Shown here in pieces: positions 48,338-57,620 of a stretch of 64,000 bases of DNA. This DNA comes from Paenibacillus taichungensis (GTDB lineage: Bacteria; Bacillota; Bacilli; Paenibacillales; Paenibacillaceae), in the NCBI RefSeq assembly GCF_013359905.1, contig NZ_JABMCC010000101.1, forward strand, positions 287,329-351,328, written 5' to 3'. The notes beneath the pieces were generated by a model, which was not told the DNA's origin, did not search any database, and saw only the letters and a list, made by a program, of their open reading frames with translations. The position numbers and the translations under genes are program-made. Position 1 is the stretch's first letter, and each line of letters opens with the position of its first letter.

Positions 48338-48500
48338 AAAGAAAGGCTGGCTGAACAAAAACAATCCTGCCTTGCGGAGCCTGGCTTCACAGTCCTGAAT
48401 ACAACCCTAATGAGCCTTACTAAAATATCAAATACGTATATTGAACTTTATTCAAGAAGATAGAGTACAGGTAGAAAGGGTCTTTTTTGCGATGCTATAG

Positions 48501-48540
48501 TCTAAAAAAAGTAGCACCTCATCGAAATGAAGTGCTACTT
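48501..48540 (-). terminator. Terminator of yceD-rpmF
   Basis: AAGTAGCACTTCAT pairs with ATGAGGTGCTACTT on the minus strand, followed by TTTTTT. Confidence 0.9.
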
Positions 48541-48552
48541 GATGTCTAGCTA

Positions 48553-48726
48553 TTATTGAGAGATGATCTCTCTTGCTTTGTACGTTCCGCACACTTTGCA
48601 CACGTGGTGACTAAGTTTAAGTTCGCCACATTGTTCACATTTCACCATGCCCGGTACAGCCAATTTAAAGTGAGTGCGACGTTTGTCGCGACGCGTCTTG
48701 GACGTTCTCCGTTGAGGTACTGCCAT
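48553..48726 (-). CDS. rpmF: 50S ribosomal protein L32
   Basis: 57 residues from ATG 48726 ([19 protein letters not shown]). [18 protein letters not shown] is the zinc-binding four-Cys form, not the zinc-free paralogue. It follows yceD by 68 nt. Confidence 0.98.
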   Translation of the reverse strand: MAVPQRRTSKTRRDKRRTHFKLAVPGMVKCEQCGELKLSHHVCKVCGTYKAREIISQ

Positions 48727-48794
48727 TATTCCCACCTCCTTATCAAAATCAACCTTTGCAGGTAGTTGTTACAATGTTCGATTTTCACTCATGC

Positions 48795-49301
48795 TCATTT
48801 AAAAAAATCCTTGAGCCCTGCAAGCCGCGGATCGATAACTTGGTTATCACAACCGCAGTCACCTTCGTTCAGCTCATGGCCACACTTGGGGCATAACCCT
48901 TTGCATGTATCGCTGCATAGCGGTATAAACGGAAGATCCAGCAGAAAAGCTTCCTCGGCATAACCTTTCAGATCAACGCTCTCTCCATCCACGTAGAAAG
49001 TATCGTCGTCTTCAGGCAATTCCTCTGGCTGTTTCCCCTGCTTGAATTGCTCATGAAAATCAATATGAAAATGTTCATTAATCGGCTTAAGACATCGGGA
49101 GCATAACATGTCCACTCCTACTGTCAGTTTGCCATGAACATCCACAACGTCGCCCTCTCTGTATTCTGCAGATAAATCCGCAGTCAGCGGGGTAACGGCT
49201 GTGATATCCTGTCGGTTAGAAACCAGTTCCTTGATATCCCACTGTTCATTAAACTGCAGGGGTCGGTCACTGGTAGCCACTTTGCGAAATGGCATTAACA
49301 T
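48795..49301 (-). CDS. yceD: DUF177 family protein YceD
   Basis: 168 residues. The C-terminal CSDTCKGLCPKCGHELNEGDCGC and the central CSRCLKPINEHFHIDFHEQF are the Cys-rich signature. Members are encoded next to rpmF and relate to 23S rRNA processing. The start is ATG 49301 with GGAG upstream. Confidence 0.94.
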   Translation of the reverse strand: MLMPFRKVATSDRPLQFNEQWDIKELVSNRQDITAVTPLTADLSAEYREGDVVDVHGKLTVGVDMLCSRCLKPINEHFHIDFHEQFKQGKQPEELPEDDDTFYVDGESVDLKGYAEEAFLLDLPFIPLCSDTCKGLCPKCGHELNEGDCGCDNQVIDPRLAGLKDFFK

Positions 49302-49465
49302 TTCCCATCACTCCAAACGAAACCAATCTCATAATTAAAGTTAAACGCCTTACGACAGTTATACAGGTCAAGCCTGACTCTTGCAACACATCATATTCCT
49401 GACTGTATGTATTCTGACGATTCCTCGTTAAAAGTATTATGAAATTGACTTAACAAACAAAAATC

Positions 49466-49495
49466 ATTATACCGATTTTTCAAGACGTTTGTCAA
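49466..49495 (-). promoter_or_regulatory. Consensus promoter of yceD-rpmF
   Basis: TTGACA, 18-nt spacer, TATAAT on the minus strand, 165 nt upstream of yceD. A perfect match to both sigma-A hexamers. Confidence 0.8.
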
Positions 49496-49784
49496 CACTT
49501 TTAACTTTACACCCTTTTTTAAAAATGACGATCCTAATCCGCTTTCGATCTCTGATACATTATAGGCTTACTAAAAGTTAAACTACAAGTCATGCATTTT
49601 GAAGGTAGGTTCGGGCTATATCGACGAAAAGGATTCTTTTCTTTTTCGGGTGTACACTGCGATGTGATTTGAACAAAGGTATACCCATGTCCTATTATGG
49701 AACAAGATGAGCTCGGATATAATCGGGCTAGGAGTAAAGGATTGAACCGCAATTGAATATTTAACGAAAGGAGCGCGTTCTCAT
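49496..49784. other. Divergent intergenic region
   Basis: It separates the minus-strand yceD promoter from the plus-strand tmcAL gene. No gene seen; a GAAAGGAG site precedes tmcAL. Confidence 0.5.
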
Positions 49785-51017
49785 ATGAAAGCCGTTGGCG
49801 TCATTGTTGAATATAACCCTTTACATAACGGACATGTCTATCATCTAAGCGAAGCCAGACGGCTCAGTGGAGCAGACGTTGTTGTAGCTGTGATGAGCGG
49901 CCCTTTCCTCCAGCGCGGCGAACCCGCCATCGTGGGCAAAAGGGCACGGACTGAGATGGCGCTGCATGCTGGCGCCGATCTTGTAATTGAACTGCCGGTT
50001 GCCTATGCTGTACAACCGGCCGAGTGGTTCGCCTATGGTGCGGTGTCTCTGCTGCACCGCACAGGCGTTGTGGACTCGCTATGCTTTGGCAGCGAGTCCG
50101 GCGACCTGGACAGCCTGCAGCGCATTGCGCGCGTGCTGGCTGTGGAGCCCGCAGGGCTGCGCGAAGATATCGCGCGCCGCCTGCGGGAAGGCGCCAGCTA
50201 CCCCGCCGCATACGCAGGTGCGGCGGCAGCGCTGGCGCCTGGCGGCGTCGATGCGAACGACGCCGCTGCACTGCTGGGGCAGCCCAACAATTCGCTTGGG
50301 CTGCATTACCTGATCGCGCTGCAGCGGCTGGGCAGCGCGATCAGGCCCTTTACGGCGGCGCGTACCGGTGCCGCGTATCATGATGCGACGCCCGGACCGG
50401 GGGCGATCGCCAGTGCAACTGCCGTCCGCCGCCTGCTGATGACGGACGGGCCCGAAGCCGCCGCGCCATACGTGCCGGCGGCAACCCTTGCCATTCTGCA
50501 GCACGAATGGCAGGAAGGGCGCGCTCCCGTGCACTGGGAGCGCTTTGCACAGCCGCTGCTGCACATCGCGGCCACACGCCGTGCCTCCGAACTGGAGCAG
50601 ATCGCCGAGGTCACGGAAGGACTCGAACACAGGCTGAGCCGTACACTTGCTCAACTCCCGGAGCCTTCAGTCGATGCGTTGCTGAACGCACTCAAAACGA
50701 AACGGTACACACGCACAAAACTACAGCGCATGCTGACCCATATCCTGCTGAATCATACCAAGGCCGAATGTTCGTCCGAGAAGCTGGCTGAAGGGCCCGC
50801 ATATCTTCGAGTGCTTGGGTTTAATGCACAAGGACAGGGCCTGTTGAAACAGATGAAAAAGACGGCTTCTTTGCCCGTTCTGCTGAAACCATCAACCTTT
50901 GTCCATAATCAGTTGGAGCTGGATGTACAGGCTCAGGCAGCATATACACTCGCCTGCGAACACACCGATACACGTATGATGTACAGCGACTACTATGACC
51001 CGCCTGTGAGGCTCTAA
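49785..51017 (+). CDS. tmcAL: tRNA(Met) cytidine acetate ligase TmcAL (YlbM)
   Basis: 410 residues. The nucleotidyltransferase motif EYNPLHNGHVYHL is near residues 9-21, followed by MSGPFLQRGEPAI. It makes ac4C at the wobble base of elongator tRNA(Met) using acetate and ATP. The middle third (50040-50600) is much more GC-rich than the flanks. It is divergent from yceD and convergent with ylbL. Confidence 0.93.
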   Translation: MKAVGVIVEYNPLHNGHVYHLSEARRLSGADVVVAVMSGPFLQRGEPAIVGKRARTEMALHAGADLVIELPVAYAVQPAEWFAYGAVSLLHRTGVVDSLCFGSESGDLDSLQRIARVLAVEPAGLREDIARRLREGASYPAAYAGAAAALAPGGVDANDAAALLGQPNNSLGLHYLIALQRLGSAIRPFTAARTGAAYHDATPGPGAIASATAVRRLLMTDGPEAAAPYVPAATLAILQHEWQEGRAPVHWERFAQPLLHIAATRRASELEQIAEVTEGLEHRLSRTLAQLPEPSVDALLNALKTKRYTRTKLQRMLTHILLNHTKAECSSEKLAEGPAYLRVLGFNAQGQGLLKQMKKTASLPVLLKPSTFVHNQLELDVQAQAAYTLACEHTDTRMMYSDYYDPPVRL

Positions 51018-51205
51018 CTCTACGTTCAGTCCTATCCAAAGCTGGTTCAACATAAACGATTTCGAAACACAAGTTCAATATATCGACTCACAAGCTTTTG
51101 CTGGAGCCAACGCTTAACCATCGATTGATGCAATCCTGATCTATTATTATAAAATCGATCGGACTCTCGTTGATCATGCGTTATTTTATATCGATCACTC
51201 ACACA

Positions 51206-51254
51206 AAATCCCCCTATTGCACACCGATTCGGCATCGTTGCAATAGGGGGATTT
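51206..51254. terminator. Bidirectional terminator between tmcAL and ylbL
   Basis: AAATCCCCCTATTGCA pairs with TGCAATAGGGGGATTT around a 17-nt loop. It lies between convergent genes. Confidence 0.85.
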
Positions 51255-51305
51255 TACATCATCCTGGTATTCTTTTAGTCATGCTAATCACAAATAAGGA
51301 TCGTT

Positions 51306-52346
51306 TTAGGATTTGACAGACAAGGTTTTCAGATAAGCCAGCGCATCATCCACCGTGCTGACAGGAATAAGTTTCATTTTGGTACCAATCTGTTCAGCCT
51401 TGGCTTCAGCTTCTTTATAATTGTCCTTCGGCACAAAGAAAAACTCTGCTTCTTTCCGATCTGCCGCAACAATTTTGTGCACAACGCCACCAATAGCGCC
51501 AACCACACCTTCTTTGTTAATGGTGCCTGTGCCAGCAATCCGGTGACCTTTCGTCAAATCTCCTGGGGTCAACTGATTGTAAATTTCCAGGGTGAACATC
51601 AGTCCGGCAGATGGACCACCTACCTGAGTATCCGTAAAGGATATCTGTTTATCCGGATCTTCTGCTTTCACTTTCTGAACCGCTCCGATCATGACACCCA
51701 GTGCCGGGCGAACTTCACCCGTTTTGCTATCTTTCACTTCAATAAGTTGAACGTCGCGGCTGATCGTTTCTCCGCCTCGCTCCAATTGCATCTCAACCGT
51801 ATCTCCGACCTTTTTGTTCTTTAACTGCTCAGACAGCACCGTATTGTCCGGAGTTGCCGTTCCGTTTACACCCAAAATAATATCACCGGGCTCAATATCT
51901 CCCTTAGGCTTGGGATCCTCAGACAACCCAAATACAAAAATATGCTCAGGAACAATGGAGTATTTCACTCCCGCCTGCTCATAAGCTGCCTCCATGGCCG
52001 AGGATTGTGAATCACTCATGAACCAGACCTGTTCGGCAGAATATTCCGCTTCACTTTTGCCGCGCAGCCGATCTTCTTTTTTATCCACTTGAGCATTTCG
52101 ATTAAACAAGGAGGTTCCTAGCAAAAACACATTGGCGTATGTTGCCGACACTGTCGTCATCATAAAAACTCCGCGTTCTTCCTTATCCCCCTCTTTCACG
52201 GTAACCATGGGTTTTACTTCGTCGGCACTACCAGGCATATAAATGATATATGGCGTTGGCATATACACCGCAACATAGACGACCAGAGCCACCACGATCA
52301 CAAAGATCGAAGCTCTGAATCCGCCAGATTTCCGAATCTGATTCAT
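51306..52346 (-). CDS. ylbL: PDZ-domain Lon-like serine protease YlbL
   Basis: 346 residues from ATG 52346 (MNQIRKSGGF), with GGGGG upstream. One N-terminal membrane anchor (about residues 13-30), a PDZ domain (about 130-210) and a Lon-type proteolytic domain. The Ser-Lys dyad is Ser246 in VGGPSAGLM and Lys291 in GGVVHKIVAADRKEA. The protein faces outside and may process a peptide or membrane protein; in streptococci a relative (SepM) matures a pheromone. Confidence 0.9.
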   Translation of the reverse strand: MNQIRKSGGFRASIFVIVVALVVYVAVYMPTPYIIYMPGSADEVKPMVTVKEGDKEERGVFMMTTVSATYANVFLLGTSLFNRNAQVDKKEDRLRGKSEAEYSAEQVWFMSDSQSSAMEAAYEQAGVKYSIVPEHIFVFGLSEDPKPKGDIEPGDIILGVNGTATPDNTVLSEQLKNKKVGDTVEMQLERGGETISRDVQLIEVKDSKTGEVRPALGVMIGAVQKVKAEDPDKQISFTDTQVGGPSAGLMFTLEIYNQLTPGDLTKGHRIAGTGTINKEGVVGAIGGVVHKIVAADRKEAEFFFVPKDNYKEAEAKAEQIGTKMKLIPVSTVDDALAYLKTLSVKS

Positions 52347-52549
52347 TGCATGAGCCCCCGTTCTTTGCGTATCTTTCAATAATTATAAGTCTAACACTCT
52401 CATGCTTTTGCATACAATGGTACAGGCCGGATAGGCCGCTGTTTACAGTCGCTTATCCGGTCAAGGCCGAAGCGTCCACGGACGTCATTCGGCCGTCCAC
52501 AACTAATCCTGGCCGAGTGTATGCGGCACGATCCATATGAGGTGAAACA

Positions 52550-53806
52550 ATGACAATGCAGAGCGAAGTTACGGGCTCTGGACCGTTACGAACGGTACTT
52601 ATGAGTACAGGCGCTTTATTGCTGGTAATTGCAGTAGTTGTATCTCCGAAAGATGCATTCGATGCCTCTATTCAAGGTTTGGATATCTGGTGGAAAATCA
52701 TCTTTCCAGCCATGCTTCCATTCCTGATGTTATCCCAAATGCTGACTGCATTCGGCTTTACCCACGCACTTGGCGTCTTATTAGGGCCATTAATGCAGCG
52801 CTGGTTCCGTCTACCAGGCAAAGCCGGACTGGCCATTGTTGTCGGCATGTGTGGCGGCTTTCCGGCAGGAGCAGATTCCGCCTCCCGCTTAGTGCAGGAT
52901 CAACAAATTACCGCCAAACAGGCGGGTATTGTCGCAGCAGCATCTCATTTCGCCAATCCATTGATGATTATACTTGTCATCGGTGCAGCTTTTCTTCATC
53001 AGCCTGCTGCCGGATATTTCCTTCTGATTGTTCACTGGGTTAGTGGCTGGATTGCCAGCATGATCGGAGTACGACTCCTACCCAAGGAATTAAAAGGAAA
53101 AAAATCCTCAACTGCAACCCCTTCTTCGTATAAACGACGGAGCCTATGGTCACAAATGATGCTTGCAGCGCGTGAAGCCCAGGAACGTGACGGACGCGGG
53201 TTCGGCAAATTGCTTGGTGACACGGTCTCCCAAGCTGTGCAAACCTTAATGATGACCGGAGGATATATGATTGTGTTTGCCGTGTTTGTTCGGCTGCTCA
53301 CCCTCTATATCACCCCCGGTACTTCAGTTGCTTTTTGGCCCTCACTTCTGGAACTGCATCTCGGAACTTATCATCTGAGTCAGAGCCCACTGACACCCGT
53401 TCTGCTAATGTCTTTGCTTGCAGCTGTTCTCGGCTGGGGAGGTCTATGCTCTCATCTGCAAGTCTCCGCCGTGCTGAAAGCTGCTGGTCTTGCCGCAACA
53501 TCCATGTTGTATTTTGCCGGAATCCGCCTGCTTCAAGCATTGGTTGCATTTTTCATCAGCTTGCTGCTGTGGCTGCCTTTCAGCCGTTACAACTCAGAAG
53601 TCTGGGCCACGTTTCAGAACAATCCGGGCAATGGTTTGACACCTTTCCTAACCAAGCAGTCCCTGGTTGGCATGAATACCTCCGACATCATCGATGCCGT
53701 CTGGATTGGTTTCCCTGCTGCCTGTATGGGTCTGGCATTGCTGCTCACCGTCATGATCTGCCTATCCGGGCTGACCTTTTGGTTTAACCGCCGGTTTTCT
53801 CGCTAA
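52550..53806 (+). CDS. ylbJ: Sporulation integral membrane protein YlbJ
   Basis: 418 residues with about eight hydrophobic segments. The nucleoside-recognition-like (Gate) domain blocks are visible: [52 protein letters not shown]. YlbJ is made in the mother cell and is needed for engulfed-spore development in B. subtilis. GAGGTGAAACA precedes the start. Its 3' end overlaps the convergent coaD by 23 nt. Confidence 0.92.
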   Translation: MTMQSEVTGSGPLRTVLMSTGALLLVIAVVVSPKDAFDASIQGLDIWWKIIFPAMLPFLMLSQMLTAFGFTHALGVLLGPLMQRWFRLPGKAGLAIVVGMCGGFPAGADSASRLVQDQQITAKQAGIVAAASHFANPLMIILVIGAAFLHQPAAGYFLLIVHWVSGWIASMIGVRLLPKELKGKKSSTATPSSYKRRSLWSQMMLAAREAQERDGRGFGKLLGDTVSQAVQTLMMTGGYMIVFAVFVRLLTLYITPGTSVAFWPSLLELHLGTYHLSQSPLTPVLLMSLLAAVLGWGGLCSHLQVSAVLKAAGLAATSMLYFAGIRLLQALVAFFISLLLWLPFSRYNSEVWATFQNNPGNGLTPFLTKQSLVGMNTSDIIDAVWIGFPAACMGLALLLTVMICLSGLTFWFNRRFSR

Positions 53807-54299
53807 TTTTCTGACGCAACGCAGCTTCCACTTCAGGTGAGACCAGATCGGTGACATCTCCATGGTAGTGGGCAATTTCCTTGACGATGCTGGAGCTCAG
53901 ATAAGAATATTTCGGATTGGTCATCATAAAAATGGTTTCCGCATCCGGATTTAACTTGCTGTTCGTCGAGGCCAGCTGAAGCTCATATTCAAAATCTGTC
54001 ACCGAGCGGATACCACGGACAATGACCTGAGCATCTTTTTGCCGTACATAATTTGCCGTCAGATCACGGAAGCTGTCCACCTCCACATTAGACAGATGAC
54101 TCGTGACTTCCGTAATAAGACTCTTGCGTTCTTCCACCGTAAATAATGGATTTTTGCTCATATTATTCAATACAGCCACGATGACGCGATCGAACTGCTT
54201 CGACGCCCGGGCAATAATGTCCAAATGGCCCATAGTTACGGGATCAAAACTGCCTGGATATACGGCAATTCGTTCCTGACGATGTATCATTTCACTCAT
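53784..54299 (-). CDS. coaD: Phosphopantetheine adenylyltransferase CoaD
   Basis: 171 residues from ATG 54299 ([20 protein letters not shown]), with GGAGG 6 nt upstream; it overlaps the rsmD stop by 8 nt. [18 protein letters not shown] carries the nucleotide-binding TxGH motif, and [11 protein letters not shown] is the C-terminal signature. It adenylates phosphopantetheine in coenzyme A synthesis. Confidence 0.96.
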   Translation of the reverse strand: MSEMIHRQERIAVYPGSFDPVTMGHLDIIARASKQFDRVIVAVLNNMSKNPLFTVEERKSLITEVTSHLSNVEVDSFRDLTANYVRQKDAQVIVRGIRSVTDFEYELQLASTNSKLNPDAETIFMMTNPKYSYLSSSIVKEIAHYHGDVTDLVSPEVEAALRQKISEKTGG

Positions 54300-54903
54300 G
54301 AGGAGCCTCCTCTTCCGCTGTGCTAGGTTCTCCATCTTCTGTTGTTGCAGCAGGTGCATAATAATAGATGGATACAGCTGTCTCCCCATACAATGCCTTG
54401 CGCGTTTGTTCAAACGGGCCGAATTGCTCAGGGTAACTATATTTGGATTCATATTCAAGCACGATGGTCGCTTCCGGTTCAAGCAGATCCAGTTCATGCA
54501 TTGTAAGCATTAACTCGTCCCCATTTTTCATACGGTAGGGCGGATCAAGAAATACGAGATCAAATTTTGTGCTTCGCTTGGCGAGCGCCTTCAATGCACG
54601 ACTGGCATCATTCCGATATATAGCCGCCTGATCTTCCAGCTTGGTTGCTTTCAGATTTGCACGGATCACTTCAATACTTTTCGATTCCAAGTCAACAAAA
54701 ACAGCCTTGTCCATGCCGCGGCTCAGTGCCTCAATACCGAGACCACCACTGCCTGCAAACAGATCCAATGCTGTACCGCCCTCAAAATACGGGCCAATCA
54801 TACTAAACAACGCTTCCTTCACCTTGTCGGTGGTCGGCCGCGTCCCTGTGCCAGGAACAGCCTTCAGCGGTCTGCCTTTCGCACTCCCAGATACCACTCT
54901 CAC
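54292..54903 (-). CDS. rsmD: 16S rRNA (guanine-966-N2)-methyltransferase RsmD
   Basis: 203 residues. [49 protein letters not shown] (SAM) and the catalytic FLDPPY are family signatures. It methylates G966 of 16S rRNA. The C-terminal 25 residues are Glu/Ala-rich and not conserved. It marks the end of the housekeeping block. Confidence 0.95.
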   Translation of the reverse strand: MRVVSGSAKGRPLKAVPGTGTRPTTDKVKEALFSMIGPYFEGGTALDLFAGSGGLGIEALSRGMDKAVFVDLESKSIEVIRANLKATKLEDQAAIYRNDASRALKALAKRSTKFDLVFLDPPYRMKNGDELMLTMHELDLLEPEATIVLEYESKYSYPEQFGPFEQTRKALYGETAVSIYYYAPAATTEDGEPSTAEEEAPHE

Positions 54904-55250
54904 TGATGAGTCACCTTTTCTCTCTATGTAAGTTTATTGATAAAGCTATCGTACCACAATCGGGTTCAGTTTGAAAAAACTACTCAGTATAATACAGCAT
55001 ATAGTATTTAAATTTTAAGTGATTTTTGTAAGAATAGAATAAAAAAAGTATAAAAACACCAAAATAATCCAAGGAATTTATTTACAAAAAAATATATACG
55101 AAATATAATCAATTTAACAGATTCTTAGATAGGCTAAAAATTAGTGAAGAATTTACAATTGTAATGTACTTGTCTTTATCAAATACATAGTAAATTTATG
55201 ATCTATCATTAAATACTTTAGCTTAGGTCCCAGCAATCTGAAAAACAAAT
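54904..55250. other. AT-rich intergenic region at the start of the accessory segment
   Basis: Strongly AT-rich, no gene and no clear promoter pair identified. It divides the housekeeping block from the low-GC genes. Confidence 0.5.
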
Positions 55251-55268
55251 ATGGAAGGAAGAGTTAAT

Positions 55269-55994
55269 TTGAAAAAAGCCCTTATTTCTTTAGTATTAAT
55301 TATGTCAATTTCATCGACTACTGTGTCTGCAAGTCAAAGTGATTTATCAAATACTTCTCCCAGCAATTCTTATGAAGATTTGCAACGTTCCAAAGATAAT
55401 AACTACATTATAAAAAATGATCCCCAAGATGTAGCTAAATCAAGAATTATTAAAGATAGTACAGTCGTCTCTCCATACGCTGAAAACCCTGGGGTAGGTG
55501 CCACAAGAGTTAACTTGGTCACTTACGGATCATACGCGGTTCTTGAAGAACAGGATAAACAATCTGGCATATTCGAAACTATTAAAAATAATGCAATGTG
55601 GATCATTGGAAACTTTGTAAAAACAACTGTAGGGACTGTTGTTTACAATGTTGTAGATTTATTGATAGATAATATTGATGTTAAGCAGTATGCTACCGCT
55701 AAAACATTAGTGGGTTATTCGTATCCAACCAAACAAGGACAAGTCTGGTATAACAATACTTGGAATACTTTGTTCGAAACAACAAATAGAAATACGTATA
55801 AATATTACTATGCTTTATTCTGGAATACAAATCACGTTCAAAGACAAGACACAAAAGACTTTACTCCAGATAAGGGTTTTAGCCCAGAACGCATTCAAAA
55901 ATCTACAAATTACGATAATAATCAGTATATACTAAATAAAGCTAATACTAACTATTTGCAAGGTAAGAAATATACATCTGAGGAGTGGAATTGA
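55269..55994 (+). CDS. Secreted protein of unknown family
   Basis: 241 residues from TTG 55269 (MKKALISLVLIMSISSTTVSASQ) with GGAAGAG upstream. There is a clear signal peptide. Residues about 118-150 form an amphipathic/hydrophobic stretch (IKNNAMWIIGNFVKTTVG, VVYNVVDLL), which is unusual for an ordinary secreted enzyme and resembles some large bacteriocins or pore-forming toxins. The rest is Tyr/Asn/Thr-rich (YNNTWNTLFETT, YKYYYALFW). I do not recognise the family. It is followed after 39 nt by a lipoprotein gene. Confidence 0.6.
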   Translation: MKKALISLVLIMSISSTTVSASQSDLSNTSPSNSYEDLQRSKDNNYIIKNDPQDVAKSRIIKDSTVVSPYAENPGVGATRVNLVTYGSYAVLEEQDKQSGIFETIKNNAMWIIGNFVKTTVGTVVYNVVDLLIDNIDVKQYATAKTLVGYSYPTKQGQVWYNNTWNTLFETTNRNTYKYYYALFWNTNHVQRQDTKDFTPDKGFSPERIQKSTNYDNNQYILNKANTNYLQGKKYTSEEWN

Positions 55995-56033
55995 TTTTTA
56001 GCAAATTATAATAAACTTTGGAGGACAACTTGA

Positions 56034-56633
56034 ATGACTCATCGTGTTTTAGTCTGCATATTATTTGTTGTTCTACTTTTTACCGCCTCTGCTTGTACTC
56101 AATCAGAGTCAACGAATCAATTACAAAAAAGAACCGACTCAGCTACACTCCAGACTGAGAAAGAAGATTTAGATCAAAGATTAGAAAATGATCAAAAATC
56201 TTTTCTTGAATTCAAAGAAAAATTGTATTCCCTCAGCGCTACTGTTACCTTATCTAAGGAAAAGGATGCTTTTCGGATTAAATATGAAATATTAATGGAT
56301 GACGTACAATCCGAATTCAAGAACGTTATTCAATCTTTTACGTTAAGCCCCAGTATGGTGAACTATGTTGATACTCCAGATTTAATAAATACTAATGCTC
56401 ATAATGAAATAGTGACCGACCTGAAACCCAATGAGTATCCAGTGGGATTGAGTCTAAGCCGGGCTTATGTTCTAAAACCCGCAAATGATTGGTCCGTCAA
56501 CAACCCTTCATATCTTGAAGACATGTATATTAAAATATCTTACGGGCCTGATGATAAACGTACAGAGGATTACTGGCATATTCGTGCTGTACCATCACCA
56601 GAATTAACCCAATACCTCAGTTCAAAAAAATAA
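56034..56633 (+). CDS. Putative lipoprotein of unknown family
   Basis: 199 residues. A signal peptide ends in the lipobox TASAC (Cys21), so it is probably lipid-anchored on the outer face of the membrane. A coiled-coil-like charged stretch follows (EKEDLDQRLENDQKSFLEFKEKL), then a beta-type domain. It is preceded by TTGGAGG and lies in one operon with the secreted gene at 55269. As its neighbour is toxin-like, an immunity or partner role is possible but not shown. Confidence 0.6.
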   Translation: MTHRVLVCILFVVLLFTASACTQSESTNQLQKRTDSATLQTEKEDLDQRLENDQKSFLEFKEKLYSLSATVTLSKEKDAFRIKYEILMDDVQSEFKNVIQSFTLSPSMVNYVDTPDLINTNAHNEIVTDLKPNEYPVGLSLSRAYVLKPANDWSVNNPSYLEDMYIKISYGPDDKRTEDYWHIRAVPSPELTQYLSSKK

Positions 56634-56910
56634 TAATTTAACGATGCAACATGTATAAAAAGGAAACTTTCCGGCCATCCTGTAATTATCGACATCACAA
56701 GTGTCGTAGACAACCGCGGAGAAGACTTACGTTTCCCCATAAGCTCTTCGTCCGGTTTCTCCTCTCCCATGAAAGGGGCTCTCGAAAGAGGGCCCCGAAT
56801 TTGTTTTCATAATCCCTTATGTACCAAGGGTTTTCCCTTTGTATTAAATTATATAAAACCTTAATTCCGCTTAGTTGTTGACGGATTGTTGACGGACTCA
56901 CGAAATGAGT
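56634..56910. other. Spacer with repeats at the prophage boundary
   Basis: It holds TTGTTGACGGA repeated in tandem (near 56873-56896) and a CCCTTATGTACCAAGGG inverted repeat (near 56814-56830). These could be phage arm or core attachment sites. No integrase gene is seen and no repeat copy is shown at another end. Confidence 0.35.
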
Positions 56911-56919
56911 CTATTTTTT
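56895..56919 (+). terminator. Possible plus-strand terminator
   Basis: GACTCACGAAATGAGTC is a short hairpin followed by TATTTTTTGATTTTT on the plus strand. It lies at the end of the small minus-strand ORF. Confidence 0.5.
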
Positions 56920-57048
56920 GATTTTTACAGTCAATTTCTTATCACTTAAGTACGTGATCTCTCTATACATTTTATCTGCTTCTTTTCGAGGCAGTGAAGC
57001 CTTCAATATATCTACGATGGCTGTGTGATCTTCCGATGTTTTATCCAT
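56911..57048 (-). CDS. Small protein of unknown function (45 residues)
   Basis: A 45-residue reading frame (MDKTSEDHTAIVDILKASL) with GAGGAG 9 nt before ATG. It is charged, helical-looking and ends in KIKK. It lies divergently from the XRE gene at 57154, as small phage antirepressor or immunity proteins often do. The function is unknown. Confidence 0.45.
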   Translation of the reverse strand: MDKTSEDHTAIVDILKASLPRKEADKMYREITYLSDKKLTVKIKK

Positions 57049-57079
57049 GCCTTGCATCTCCTCGCTGATTGGTCAGGTG

Positions 57080-57114
57080 TTTACCTAAATTTTCCGGCAT
57101 GATATAATGTGCCG
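57080..57114 (+). promoter_or_regulatory. Promoter and operator candidate of the XRE gene
   Basis: TTTACC, 17-nt spacer, TATAAT. The -10 is flanked by CGGCA and TGCCG (57095-57114), an inverted repeat with a 10-nt gap. This would suit autoregulation by the HTH protein. Confidence 0.5.
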
Positions 57115-57153
57115 AATCTTATTTTTCTCTTGCTTAAGAAGGAGCTCTCTATC

Positions 57154-57369
57154 ATGGAAGCAATCCGTGGGAGATGCTTACTTCAATATTGGCTTGACCA
57201 CCGCAAAATGACTCAAGCCGAATTCGCACGCCGAACAGGTTGGTCCAAAAGGATGGTCTCGTTTATCGCAACGGGCCGGAGTCCGATGAATGCAGAAGCG
57301 ATGTATGTGGCTTCTTTGATCTTGGATATACGAATGGAACAACTGTACGAGTGGGAAATTAAGAAGTAA
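57154..57369 (+). CDS. Cro/C1-type helix-turn-helix protein (phage-like)
   Basis: 71 residues from ATG 57154 (MEAIRGRCLLQ), with AAGGAG upstream. LDHRKMTQAEFARRTGWSKRMVSFIATGRSPM is an XRE-type helix-turn-helix; the rest has the size of a small phage repressor. The plus orientation opposes the prophage genes to the right, as for an immunity regulator. Its targets are not known. Confidence 0.82.
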   Translation: MEAIRGRCLLQYWLDHRKMTQAEFARRTGWSKRMVSFIATGRSPMNAEAMYVASLILDIRMEQLYEWEIKK

Positions 57370-57404
57370 GTCGCGGTTTTGCCGCGCTCCCCCGGGGTAT
57401 TTGA

Positions 57405-57419
57405 GTACTATAATAGTAC
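57405..57419. promoter_or_regulatory. Perfect palindrome downstream of the XRE gene
   Basis: GTACTATAATAGTAC is a 15-nt perfect inverted repeat overlapping a TATAAT-like sequence on the plus strand. It looks like an operator in a promoter, perhaps for a phage regulator. Confidence 0.4.
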
Positions 57420-57537
57420 CTAACCTTACATCAAGTCCTCTCACCTTCCTTTCTTTCCTTATCTAACTCCTCCTAGTTTAATTAAATAACATATTCCATA
57501 AGTTGTAAAAGGTTTTTCCCCGGGCGAATTTTGGCGT

Positions 57538-57582
57538 TTCGACAACAAATTTCGACAGACATAAGCATCGTTTTATGCTTAT
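57538..57582. promoter_or_regulatory. Tandem TTCGACA sites and inverted repeat
   Basis: TTCGACA occurs twice (57538-57544 and 57551-57557), the inverse of the Spo0A box core TGTCGAA, followed by ATAAGCAT/ATGCTTAT (57561-57582). The segment lies just after the terminator of the agr-like cassette. Confidence 0.35.
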
Positions 57583-57592
57583 ATTATAATCG

Positions 57593-57620
57593 TAAAAAAA
57601 ATAGCCGCCGTGGCGACTAT
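57593..57620 (-). terminator. Terminator of the agr-like cassette
   Basis: ATAGTCGCC pairs with GGCGGCTAT (one G-U pair), followed by T8 on the minus strand. The stem begins at the stop codon of the LytTR gene. Confidence 0.9.

Noticed and set aside
56695..56901. A 68-residue minus-strand reading frame containing PSTIRQQLSGIKVLYNLIQREN, resembling the start of a phage integrase N-terminal domain
   Set aside because: No ribosome site, no catalytic integrase part and no clear match. It overlaps the possible attachment-site repeats and is best left unannotated.
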